Shown: positions 20,489 to 30,854 of the stretch, one piece after another
Layout: each line of letters opens with the position of its first letter
Numbering within the stretch: the first letter of the stretch is position 1
Assembly: GCA_038277395.1 (NCBI GenBank)
Contig: CM076193.1
Span: forward strand, 120,682,133 to 120,746,132
From: Dryocosmus kuriphilus
Taxonomy: Eukaryota > Arthropoda > Insecta > Hymenoptera > Cynipidae
Direction of reading: 5' to 3'
DNA: 64,000 nucleotides
Translations under genes and position numbers: made by a program
Notes under the pieces: generated by a model
What the model was told of the DNA's origin: nothing
What the model saw: only the letters and a program-made list of their open reading frames with translations
Databases searched by the model: none

Positions 20489-21821
20489 CGAGGCACGTCC
20501 ATACAGTAAGTGTACTGGTACTCTGACAGCTGTAGGGAATACATTTTCGATATGTTGGCAACACTGTCGTCGCGTAGCCTGACCACTCCCCTTCAAAACG
20601 AGACCAATCCGAGGTTAGTGTGTTGAAAACTCTTGACGCAGTAGCATCTCTCGCGAAAAATGTCGATCGTATCTCCCGCCAAGTGCGAAATTCGCGCCGT
20701 CATTCGCTACCTCGATGTGAAGGGAAAAGCTCCAGTTGAGATTTATAATGAGGTGAAAAGTGTTTACGGTAATGAATCTATGACTCGTCCGAGTGTGTAA
20801 AAGTGGTGTCGTGAATTTAAAAATGGCCGTATTTCCGTGCATGACGGTCAGACGAGCGGAAGACCTTCAATTGTGACTGATGAACTTGTGGAAAAAATCA
20901 AAATTGCGGTCCGTGACGATCGCAGATTGACGTTAGATGATCTTTCTGCGATGTTTCCGCAAATCTCCAGATCCCTGTTACACGAAACAATCACAGAAAC
21001 TCTCGGATATCGGACATTGTCTGCGAGGTGGGTCCCAAAACAGCTGACAGAACAGCACAAGTTGAATCGAGTGCAGAGCTCCAAAGGGTTTTTGGAGCGC
21101 TACGAACGCGAAGGCGATGATTTTCTCTACTCTATTGTTACTGGAGACGAAACTTGGGTTGCCTACTACACGCCTGAAACTAAGAGGCAGTCTCAACAAT
21201 GGAGCCACACCTTGTCACCCTCCGCCAAGGAATTCAAAACCACAATTTCAGCCAAAAAAATCATGGCATCCGTGTTTTGGGACCATAAAGGCATAATTTT
21301 GATTGAATATCTGCCTCACGGGGAGACCATCAACGCGGTAAGATACTGTGAGACGCTGAAAAAATTGAAAAGGGCGATTCAGAATAAAAGGAGGGGCATT
21401 CTGACGAAGGGAGTCTGCCTCCTGCATGACAATGCCAAACCTCACACGGCCAACGCCACGAAGCAACTCCTGGACTCTTTTTGATGGGACGTTTTGAACC
21501 ACCCCCCGTATTCCCCTGACGTGGCCCCTTCAGATTTCCATCTCTTCACTTACCTGAAGGTGCACATGGGTGGAAAAGTTTTCAACGGACGAGGAGGTGA
21601 AGGGGGAGGTGGAGAAGTGGGCGAAAGAGCTTGCGGGAGACTTCTTCGAGGCAGGCATCAAAAAATTGATTCCGCGGCTCACCACTTGCATCGAGAGGGA
21701 TGGTGACTATGTCGAAAAATAACTTACATATGTACAAGTGTAACCAACTATATTTTTGTTTTAATAAATTTTTTTTGAAGCCTACATAAATTGAGTACAC
21801 TTACTGTCTGTACGTGCCTCG
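20489..21821 (+). mobile_element. mariner element, full length but decayed
   Basis: The element is 1333 bp with TA on both sides (20487-20488, 21822-21823). The inverted ends are CGAGGCACGTCCATACAGTA and, reverse-complemented from the right, CGAGGCACGTACAGACAGTA, both continuing into AGTGTACT. It contains one mariner transposase gene in the plus direction. It landed in an older coding relic. Length and TA target match mariner elements. Confidence 0.95.
20660..21722 (+). pseudogene. mariner-family transposase, inactivated
   Basis: This is the cut-and-paste transposase of the enclosing element. ATG at 20660 opens MSIVSPAKCEIRAVIRYLD. A TAA interrupts the N-terminal helix-turn-helix region (TRPSV, stop, KWCREF). 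It then reads SGRPSIVTDELVEKI, the first catalytic region VTGDETWVAYY, and LLHDNAKPHTANA (second Asp). A TGA after LLDSF follows, then HPPYSPDVAPSDFHLF, where Asp is the third catalytic position of the DD34D mariner signature. A frameshift near 21590 precedes the C-terminal EKWAKELAGDFFEAGIKKL, ending at TAA 21720. All three catalytic Asp are kept, so decay is recent relative to the Tc1 copy. The subfamily was not assigned. Confidence 0.95.
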
Positions 21822-21953
21822 TATGTGCAGATAAGAACCAGGAAATGGTTAAAGGAAAAATATATTGTTGACGGAAAATTTATAGAGAAATATTTTGTGG
21901 CTGATTTTGATGATATATTATTCTATTCATTGTTGATAAGTAACAAGAGATAA

Positions 21954-22982
21954 GGATCGACACTAGAATACCGAGAGGAGAATATATCGCACTTCCGCAT
22001 TACTAATCACTCGTCCGTTTTCTTGCTGTTAATTAATTATCAAGTGAGACATTCTACGACCTCTATTTCCAATGCGAAACAGGTTCTCTATTAAATATTT
22101 AGGGAGTGCGAAAAACCGCTATTGGTAGTTTAATTTGACTTCATGACCATTTGAGAAAAGGAGGAAATGAAGACGAAAAAGTAGATTAATATAAATGCAT
22201 AATAGAAGGTTAAGGAATTATAGAAATCTGCAAAGATTAATTGCTGCAGTGAATTTTATCATTGATCCCACAAAAATCGTCCAGCTTTAAATCTACCTGT
22301 TTGAAAAAGAAAATGAAAAAAAATAACTCTCCAACAAATTAGCGGAGCTCTACAAAATTTTATTACTGGGGATTTTTTTGGGATAATTGAATTGGGATCG
22401 AAATTATAAGATTCAAAACAGCGAAAAATCTGTAATCACATTTCTTCAAATTGGATCCGATACTTTGGATTTTCCAATTTCGACTCTACATTCTTATTCA
22501 GTGATACAAAAAAACCTTAATATCGAATTTTATGCATATCCGATGATTTTTGGATTTTTACAAATATTTTGGTCGACAAATTGGATCAGTCATTTTTAAT
22601 CTTCTAACTCGGATAATCAATTCATATTCCGCGCCTAAAAAAATCACACGGCATAGAATCTAGTTTTAAAAAATATTGCTAATTGTTTACATTTGTATAT
22701 ATTTAGAACCGTCATATTGTATTCGAAATTTTTAATTTTAGCATTTTTACACTATAATTTTATTGCGTGTCTTGTAAAAGTCTCCTTTTCTGAATTCTAT
22801 TAGGACCTGAATTATTGGGGGCGCCATCATAGAAAAAATAAAGATGGCTGACATAAGTAGGTATATTTTAAATATTTATGATGTTAAGGTATCGATTTTT
22901 TTCGTCATAATATTTATATATTTCAGGAAATTAACATAATTGAAATATGGCCACTTCTGATAATAAGAAAATATTATTAATT
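21954..22982. other. no gene seen
   Basis: This is AT-rich sequence with no supported gene. It leads into the hammerhead motif, and a Penelope-type retroelement relic might extend into its right part, but no reverse transcriptase motif was seen. Confidence 0.35.
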
Positions 22983-23024
22983 TCGACGTTTCGGAATCTA
23001 TTGTGATTCCCTCATCAGGATACA
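22983..23024 (-). ncRNA. hammerhead ribozyme motif, Penelope-type minimal
   Basis: On the minus strand the core reads CUGAUGA (23018-23012), a helix II formed by GGAAUC and GAUUCC around a 6-base loop with one extra G, then GAAA (22992-22989), C, and GUC (22987-22985), the expected cleavage triplet. Helix III is only ACGU. Minimal hammerheads with such a self-complementary helix III are known in Penelope-like retroelements and can act as dimers. Helix I pairing is imperfect. All invariant core bases named here are present, so cleavage activity is plausible. No other copy was noticed in the window and no protein-coding part was seen nearby. Confidence 0.7.
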
Positions 23025-23351
23025 ATCTTCGTTGTTAGAAAAATTCGTTTCCATGTTTTCAACATTAAAACATTATAAAATTTTATAAAAATTGGGTTAA
23101 ATCTAATCATTCCTGAGATTCATTCTGGGAACTTAATAAAAGATTTTAAAAAAACAAAATATAAAAAGATGAAATTTTTTTTTTGACATATATGTAGTAT
23201 TATAATTTTTAGGTTAGGAATTAAAGTTTGTTGAATTACTTACATGTTGTCATTCCATTGTTAAAAATTTTAATTATGTATAGGTATTTTGATATTTACA
23301 AATGTTAAAATTCGTTTCTTGAACGATTGTGCGAGTTTTATATGACGCAGG

Positions 23352-23745
23352 ACGAAGAAATCTCTCCACATTTACGAAGTTTCAACCGAAAAGAAATATT
23401 TAGGTTCAATTTAAATATACTTCGTAATATTATAATATAAGCAGTATTTTAAAGGATATATACCTGAAGTCATGTTCAGGCTAAGTGCCGTATATATAAA
23501 AGTATCAATAAGAATATACATCCAATATCAAGTAAAATATTTAATAATATATTTAATTATTAAAAAGGTTTTAAAATAGAGATAGGCTCGCCTGCGACTT
23601 ATACTGATAACAAACGCTCGTCGAAAAAGTCCCTCTTCTACCCCTAGGTGCCGGTTAACAAGATTTTTACTGAGCCGGTTGATATTTGCTTGTCTGAAAA
23701 TTTTTGAAATTTGGAATTTTTTTTGGAAATTTTAACAATGACAAA
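23352..23745 (+). repeat. dispersed repeat, copy A (related to 47.0-48.7 kb)
   Basis: About 350-400 bp matches the reverse complement of 46990-47456. The shared segments include ACATTTACGAAGTTTCAACC, GAAGTCATGTTCAGGCTAAG, TCGTCGAAAAAGTCCCTCTT and CAAGATTTTTACTGAGCCGG. Copy B carries an extra ~115 bp between CCCTCTTCT and CCGGTTAACAAG. Part of it also occurs at 48580-48715. No coding frame or terminal repeat is evident in this copy. Confidence 0.85.
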
Positions 23746-23868
23746 ACTCTTTAGTATGGAATAGAACCATCGAAGCTCACAGATGCCTGTAAATGTCGAT
23801 AACAGGTATTTCTAATAGAATCCCTTCATATAATAAAATTAAAATTATAAGCAAAAAATGTTTATTAC

Positions 23869-24198
23869 CTGTCCTGGAAGTTGGTGGAAGCAATCCTTGG
23901 GCCTCCTCGAGGGGCATGCCTTGACCAAGGTGATCGCGATGACGAGGATGATCCCTCATGCCTCCTCAAGTAACTGATCTGATCTCGGGTCGCACGTTTC
24001 CGCGGCCAGGGTACCAGGACCAGGATCGGGACCGGGTCCGGGATCGGGATCAGGAAGTCGGGTGAGTCCTGAAGGACTCGTGGCGATGGCGGCGGACGGT
24101 GATGGTGCGTCATCGCCCGGCCGTCACACCTACGACCATGCCCTAGGCAATACGATCTTTAAAAACTTCCTCGTCCTGGCCGTTTTCGGGACTTCTCC
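23869..24198 (-). other. candidate exon, GC-rich, minus strand
   Basis: This GC-rich island in AT-rich DNA is bounded on the minus strand by an acceptor (TTTTTGTTTCAG before 24198) and a donor (GGACAG|GTAATAA after 23869). Its length is 330 bp, a multiple of three. Entered in phase 1 it reads RSPENGQDEEVFKDRIA and then meets TAG. No frame is open throughout, although another holds PDPDPGPGPDPGPG. It could be an alternative terminal or premature-stop exon, an untranslated exon, or a decayed one. Phase 1 entry matches both the 54.34 kb exon end and the 18.89 kb exon start. Confidence 0.45.
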
Positions 24199-24354
24199 CT
24201 GAAACAAAAAATTCGAAAAATATATTTTACGCCTTTATTTATTACTTTTTATGAAATAAAACGATAATAATTAAATCAATATTAATCTTTATTCACATCG
24301 GGTGCGGTAGTCGATCGATCACAACCAAAATTAACTCTCGATCCCATCAGTAGC

Positions 24355-24409
24355 TTAATGGTAAGACAAACTGAATGGAAATCAGGAGCCTGAGGTTCGA
24401 GTCCCAGCG
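24355..24409 (+). other. tRNA-like / SINE head with A- and B-box motifs
   Basis: TAGCTTAATGGTAAGAC resembles a polymerase III A box and GGTTCGAGTCC matches a B box. A stem-loop CTGA-ATGGAAA-TCAG sits where an anticodon arm would be. The D and T stems are broken and the foldback element begins just after the B box, so it is not a functional tRNA. It is best read as a tRNA-derived SINE fragment. Confidence 0.5.
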
Positions 24410-25568
24410 GGGTCCCTATCATGTCTCACGCGGCATGACTCACCTGTGGCATGTCGCAACTGCGGCATCTCTACCTAGAGGCTTTTCTCCCGTGCGGCAA
24501 TTCTTACAGTGAAATTGCGATTTTTTCGGCATTCTCATCAGTGGGAAGTCTCCCAGTGGCATCTCTCCCCTTCAAAGAATTGTTTAAGTCCAAATAAAAA
24601 TGGCAAAACTGCGGCAAGCCTCCCAGGACTAATTTTCACCTCTGCGGCATCTGCCATCCACGTCAAGTCTCCCCAGCGGCATCTCTCATCCGAGAAAAAT
24701 GTTCAAATCTACATCAAAGTGGCGAAACTGCGGCAAGTCTCATAGGACTAATTGTCACCTCTGCGGCATCACCCACTCGTGTCAAGTCTCCCCAGCGTTT
24801 CCAATATATTGCCGATCCCCTTTCCATCGGGTGAGAGATGCCGCAGTGTGACAAGCCGCAGGTTGTGACATGCCGCAGGTGTGACAAGCCGTAGCTGTGA
24901 CATGCCGCGGTTGAGACTTGCCTCGTGAGACGTTATAGGGAGTGTCACACCTGCGGCATGTAAAAACTGCGGCTTGTCACACCTGTGGCATCACTCTCCA
25001 ATATATTTTCGACCACCTTTCCATCGGGTGAGAGATGTCGCAGTGTGACAAGCAGCAGGTTGTGACATACCGTGGGTGTGACAAGCCGCAGTTGTGATAT
25101 GCCGCGGTCGAGACTTGCCTCGTGAGACACGATAGGGACCCCATTTTCACAACTACTTAGAAAATTTTCTTGAGCGAGAGATGCCGCGATGGAGACTTGC
25201 CGCATGTGAGAGATTCCACAGATGCGATCACTCATCCTGGGAGACTTGCCGCAGATGTAGCAATTAGTCCTGTGAGATTTGCCGCAGTTTTGCCACTTTG
25301 ATGTGGATTTGAACATTTTTCTCGGATAAGAGATGCCGCTGGGGAGACTTGCCTCAGTTTTGCCACTTTTATTTGAACTTAAACCATTTTTTGAAGCAGA
25401 GAGATGCCACTGGGAGACTTGCCACTGATATGACATGCCGCAAAAATGCCAATTTGACTGATGCCGCAGATGTGACATTCCGCAGATGTGACATGCCGCA
25501 GATGTAATACGCTGCAGATGTGACATGCCACAAATGAGACATGCCGCGTGAGGCATGATAGGGACCCA
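24410..25568. mobile_element. foldback element, family B, GCGGCAT core, 8-bp target duplication
   Basis: The ends are inverted (left GGGTCCCTATCATG, right reverse-complement TGGGTCCCTATCATG). They are flanked by direct TCCCAGCG copies at 24402-24409 and 25569-25576. The left arm (24410-24800) holds motifs such as GCGGCATCTCTC and GCGGCAAGTCTCC. The right arm (about 25225-25568) holds their reverse complements. The middle contains a ~190-bp tandem duplication starting at CCAATATATT (24806 and 24996). The element is built throughout of short TGCGGCATG/GAGACTTGCC words. Minus-strand frames up to 214 codons (24945-25589) are low-complexity repeat artefacts. No transposase is encoded. Confidence 0.85.
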
Positions 25569-25576
25569 TCCCAGCG

Positions 25577-28500
25577 CACAGTGGGGCAAAAAAGCGTCTG
25601 TGGAAAAATCAAATTTCAGACTAAACTATTCATCCAATTTGGACATTTTTATTTTATTAAAGTGTATTGAATTTTGGATCGTCACAACGAAGGACATTTT
25701 TGAAAAATTTTCCTAAAAACTTTTTATTTCATACACAAAATGAAAAAGAATTTTTTTGACACGTACACGTCGAGGCAAAAATTTATTTAAAATAATATCC
25801 AGCAATATTAATTTCATAAATTGAAAATTTGAATTGTTATAAACAAATGAGTGAATAAAATTTATATCTTCCTTATTTGACACATTTAAATGCAGTAAAC
25901 CAATATTTTCAGGAGAAAATGGAAATAAAATAATGGTAACCTAAAATTAGAAGACGTTAAACGTCAATTCCTAATTGTTAAAGTCTTGAAGTTTAAGAGA
26001 ATTACATTTAAGATTTTATCCTTATCTAGAATAGACTCACTAAAGGTGTAATTTCAGCAGCCTGTGTTTGAATTTCATTTCAGCAAAACTTTTTCCCTTA
26101 CAAGTCTGTTCACTGAATGCGTTTTAGAGCCACTACGGCTGCGAAGATTTCAAGTCGTCAAGCTGGTTTCAGTAAAAAACTTTCAATTACCCTCATTGTC
26201 AAAAGCTTTTTCTAGAGTAGATTTTCCTAGATAGTAAACTTCTTTTACGAAAATTATAAAGCTATTTTTATTCTTTCGTCATAAATTAAACAGCTTATAG
26301 TGCTTTTATATTCATAGACTTTAAAAATTTAAGAAGACTAATCTATTGTAGTTTCATTAAAACTTATATCTCTGAGATTAGGTACATCATTTCTAAACTC
26401 TAGTGTTTCATATTTTTAAATGTACTCGTAATTCCCTCTAGGGAGCTTTTTAATAGGTAGGCTAATATTGATCAATTGAGAGAATGAGGGATTCGACTTA
26501 GATCGATTTTTATTATGGCACGAAAAAAAAGCCTGTGGTAGCAACAATGTACTTTCAAAGTGGAGCAAAGTTGGATTACATTAATTCTAGATTCACTATA
26601 AGTAGACAATAGACATGAATGCTTTGGAGCTTTGGCCATAGATAGCGGTTAGAGCGAAAAATAAAGATCGATATGCAGCATGTCTCGGCTACTGGGTCGA
26701 GTTTAGTGGAATTGTACTTATTATAATATACCATGCGATCTATAATCCTTGGCACCGGCTCCCTGCCTGATAATATCGCATTTTTTTCATCATTTAACAT
26801 CAGATTTTCGACAAATCTAGTCAAGACTTATGGACAAAATAACCTCTCTTTGATAATTTAAGCATTATTATTAATCAAATAAAAAGAGAGTTAGGTACAT
26901 GATTTTAAAGTAAATCAGATTTCAAATACTGGTAGACAATATTTTTAAAAATAATAACTTTATAAATTTAACATTGAAATATTTTCGTGCAAATCAATAT
27001 AATAAAACGATAGATCTTTAAATGGAGTAAAACTGTACAAAAATTTAACAAGAATTTTTAATTGTTTAATAAATTTTTTTGCAAGTATTACTTATTTTTT
27101 CATTGTAATGTTATGAGAATTCACAATTCCAAAATTTCTGTAAATAAAGGCATAAATATGCAATTAGAAACATTTTAAAAAATTGATGTTGTAAATAGTT
27201 AACGCTTCGAATTTTTTTTCAAATCTAAGTATCCGCTAAAATAAAAATATTACAAATTCCAACTATGTATTGTATTTCATGGCAGATACTTGGTACACTT
27301 TAAATTCAAATAAAAGGAACTAAACTTGTGAGAATTAGTAATATGTCTTTAAAAATTTCAGTGAGTCAAAATTCACTGCAATTCTAGTCGCATTTCAGTG
27401 ATCTTTAATTAAAAAAAGGTTACTGAAGTTTCAATGAGGGAAAATTCCAGTCATCTTCTTACTGGAAAATTATTTTAAAGAGACATCGCTTCTAATTAAA
27501 GTAATAAAAAAATTTACATTTTCAAGCACTTATCATCAAAATTGAATCAATAATGAATAAGTTTTATCAAATATGATGAGAATTTCTCTGATTTTACATT
27601 TAAAATAATTCAATTTGAAATTTGGAGTTGAAAATCTCTATCACTCTGAGATTGAAATTGTTTAGTTATTAAATTTAGAATTTTTGACGATTTTAGTGAC
27701 TCTATTAAAAATTGGTCAAGCTGGAATACTTCCTATTTAAAATTTTATACAAACGCCTTTATAAAATCTTATATGCTTTCTAACTTCTGTGTTGAATTTT
27801 TACACTTGATAGTTTATTTTTTTCTAAATTAAAAAATGATTTTCTTAAATTGTATTAATTTTTATATTTACATATTTATCTTATTTTTTACTAAAATTAT
27901 TCGTTCAAAAAGAATTCCAATAATTCTTAAAGTTTAAAAGATTTCAGCTTTAAATCTAATCGCCAAATAAATAAAAATGCTTTGAACGATTCATTCTGTT
28001 ATTGTTCTGTTTGTAAAAAATTTCAATTTAAAATTCTTCACTCTTAAACGCATCATATTTACAATTATTTTAATTCTAAATCCGCCGTCTCGAAATTGAT
28101 CGTTTTTAGTCAGTTTCGGATTAAAATGGTTCAATTTGATATTCTTTTATTTTAAATTCTACACAATTTACTTTATTATTAATAAAATAGAACAACTCAC
28201 TGAACCGAATATCAGCGATTGAAATACTTTTATTCAATTTTAACCATTTACACATATTAAATTCCCCGATTGATCAAATCTGATGTTTTATTTTGTCGTG
28301 ACAGAATGATTTACGATGCACCTAATCTCAGCACGTGACAACCTTGTAATAAAAGTTTTTTTTTCACACCTGACGTTAATTCGTCGAATGGTGCAGAGTT
28401 TGCAATAAAGTGGTCTGCATGAGGTTCGCGTGTTAATAAAAAATTCAGGCAATAAAGATAAATCAAGTCTCTGTGAATTTTGAGATGTTGGTATCGCTTA

Positions 28501-29289
28501 GACCTTTTTTTAGAGTCACACCTAGTCCATTTTCAAAGTAGATATTTACTTCACTTCTTAAATAATTATTATCGCTCCTTTTACAGCATTTTTCTGTTCT
28601 TTTTTCATTTCAGAAAATAAATGATATTACAAACATGCCTTTATTTTATTTTATTTAGAATAAAGTAAAATTTTATCCCACATCCTTTATGAAACAATTT
28701 TTTTCCCTTCCTATTCTTGAGCTTTTTGTATTCAGAGCTTAACTCAACCCATTTTCTCCGTGCCGTAACATCTTTCTCTTTTCTTCTACGATTAAATATA
28801 GATACTCTAGACTCTAATTAGCTTATTATCGTCTACAGTTCTGGAATTTTATGAAAGACTCTAATTTAGGGATAATGAGAAAATCTTTTATTTGGCACAT
28901 TCATTAGTATTTACAATTGCAAATGATACACTTGGCAAGAAATAAATAAATAATTTTGCTTTGATTTTTAATTTTTGAAATGTCCAATTTTTCTTTTCGT
29001 AGCTTTTAGAGAAATTTTCATGAGCCCTAAAGCATCTTTTAACAAATCCTCTTTAGTTCGTTGGCCCGTAGATAAACCAACAAGAAACATATTTCGGCGA
29101 AGCAGGCAAATTTCGACGAGGAAAAATTTCTGACTATAATGACTCGTGTTCAAATATTAACTCATAAATATTTGCAAGTGTTTTTTGCTTAATATTTTGG
29201 TAATATAAATTTCAACTCAAGTACACTTTTTTATTTTTAACGCTTTCAGGTACATATTATTCCTTGTGATCGAATTATGGAAGAGCTTG
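25577..29289. other. long AT-rich stretch, no gene supported
   Basis: No gene, array or inverted repeat was recognised over 3.7 kb. Frames at 26576-26824 (minus, 82 codons) and 28968-29153 (minus, 61 codons) are open but match nothing recognised, and no splice sites were assigned. The stretch is compatible with intron sequence. Confidence 0.4.
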
Positions 29290-29815
29290 TTTTCTGGGGG
29301 TGGTTGAGATCACTAAATTCGAATTTGCAGTCACAATTTTTTATTTCGTAAAATACAAAATGGCGGAGAAAAAGTCAAAATATCAAGTTTTTGCTTTAAT
29401 ACTGGTTTTCTGGAGGTTTTTAGGGTCGCTGAATCTAGATTTGCAGTCAAAATTTTCTCTTTCACAAAATCCAAGATGGGGGATCCAGTATGATGGAGAA
29501 AAATTTCAAAAATCAAAATATGTCCTTCAAGATTGGTTTTCTGGAGTTTCTTGATATCGCGGAATCCGAATTTCTGGCTCGAAATTTTGAATTCGCGAAA
29601 TTCAAAATAGTGGATCCAATACCGCAGACAAAAATTTCAAGAATGAAAATCATTGTTTCAGGATTTGTGCATTCACTGTCCCTTCTAGCCATCTCTTTGT
29701 CGGGCTTTGTCGAATTGTCGACATTTTCCTCCGCCATATTGAATCCCCCATTTTGGATTTTTCGAAATAAAAAATTTAACTATAAATTCGGATCCAGCGA
29801 CCCTAAAATGCCCCA
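29290..29815. repeat. CAAAATGGCGGA tandem units with inverted terminal copy
   Basis: Three direct units of about 116-131 bp start at about 29290, 29406 and 29537. They share TTTTCTGG(A/G)GKTT, GTCGCTGAATC, TTTGCAGTCAAAATTTT and CAAAATGGCGGA/GTGGATCC. A partial copy at about 29715-29815 is inverted (CCGCCATATTGAAT, ATTCGGATCCAGCGACCC). The array therefore has the same inverted-arm design seen elsewhere in the window. Open frames through it are artefacts. Confidence 0.75.
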
Positions 29816-29989
29816 GGCAATGAGTTAATGTTTATATTTATCTTACCTAATTTATGATCTAGGAATCTCTTAAAAAAATAAACCGTGTATTGTAAAAAAT
29901 TGTTTACAATTGTCATCCAGCTATAAAAGGTCATCGAACTTCAGATTCATATATTTGTTTCCTTAATGAAGAGCTTACCGATTTTTTAA

Positions 29990-30850
29990 TTGATCCACCC
30001 AAATATCTCCAAAAGTAGGCGCTATACAAAAAAAATGTTCAAAGAAAAGTTGTTCAGGACAATGGGGGGACCATCTCTGTATTATTGAGTTTGACCTTGA
30101 GGTCAATTTTCAAGATTATTTGAAGGTCAAGGCATATTTTTTAAATGGAAACCTCTATTCTTGACTGCAGATTTGAAGAACAATTTTACGTCAAAAGTAT
30201 TCTTTGAGAAATTTGCTTTAATAGCCTTACAAAGGTCAAAAATGAAGGTCAAATGTCTAAAAAACGGCCGGAAGCAATCCTAAGAGAAACTTTCCTAAAG
30301 ACAGTGCAACATTTCCAGAGGCGTGTAAATTTGTGTTTTGAAGCTAATGGAGTCAACTTTGAACACTTGCTTTAATACTTTTGGTAAAAGTGAGAGGCAA
30401 GGGGACTCACGGTAAAAAAGCACCCCAATTGTGAGAGGCCCCAATACTTTTTACCAAAAGTATTAAAGCAAATGTTCAAAGTTGACTCCATTAGCTTCAA
30501 GACACAAATTTACACGCCTTTGGAAATGTTGCACTGTCTTTAGGGAAGTTTCTCTTGGGATTGCTTCTGGCCATCTTTTAGATATTTGACCTTCATTTTG
30601 ACCTTTCTAAGGCTATTAAAGCAAATTTCTCAACATTTTTTACGTAAAATTTTCTGCTCTTTTCAAATCCGCAGTCAAAAATAGAGGTTTACATTTTAAA
30701 AATACGCCTTGACCTTCAAATAACCTTGAAAATTGACCTCAAGGTCAAACTCAATAATGCAGAGAGATGGTCCCCATTGTCCTGAACAACTCCTTTTGAA
30801 ATATTTTTTTTTGTATAGCGCCTACTTTTGAAGATATTTGGGTGGATCGG
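29990..30850. mobile_element. long-armed foldback element at TTAA, rich in AGGTCA
   Basis: TTAA lies immediately outside both ends (29986-29989 and 30851-30854). The ends are TTGATCCACCC and, reverse-complemented, CCGATCCACCC. The arms are about 400 bp each and closely matched, with a loop near 30395-30450. Each arm holds about five AGGTCA half-sites, including the everted pair TGACCTTGAGGTCA (30092-30105) and TGACCTCAAGGTCA (30734-30747). No protein is encoded. Its transcript would form a near-perfect ~400-bp hairpin. TTAA targets suggest piggyBac-type mobilisation, by inference. Confidence 0.8.
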
Positions 30851-30854
30851 TTAA

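Larger units (their letters stand above)
20091..21953 (+). pseudogene. unrecognised protein-coding relic split by a mariner
   Basis: From ATG at 20091 one frame continues through QYYISFGLGQQLPIVRSED, LIDLMAQVSIRRGLLKLDN, a TAA at 20256, then YRNLLLELY-like sequence and LRMKKDACYNTDSFTAIALL. A TAA follows at 20481, and the mariner is inserted at TA 20487-20488. After the mariner, exactly the same frame resumes at 21824: VQIRTRKWLKEKYIVDGKF, then EKYFVADFDDILFYSLLISN, with TAA at 21951. Reading the two sides as one is supported by the TA duplication and matching frame. Residue composition looks truly protein-like. The family was not recognised; host, transposon or virus-derived origin is all open. 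GTAAGT at 20466 could instead be a splice donor. Confidence 0.55.

Noticed and set aside
20848..21208. minus-strand frames over the mariner
   Set aside because: They are shadows of the plus-strand transposase reading frame.
24355..24417. functional tRNA gene with anticodon GGA
   Set aside because: The anticodon loop looks plausible, but the D and T stems do not pair and the 3' acceptor belongs to the inserted foldback element.
24945..25589. 214-codon open frame on the minus strand
   Set aside because: It encodes repeated CGMSHL-like words from the GCGGCAT core of a foldback element, so it is low-complexity.
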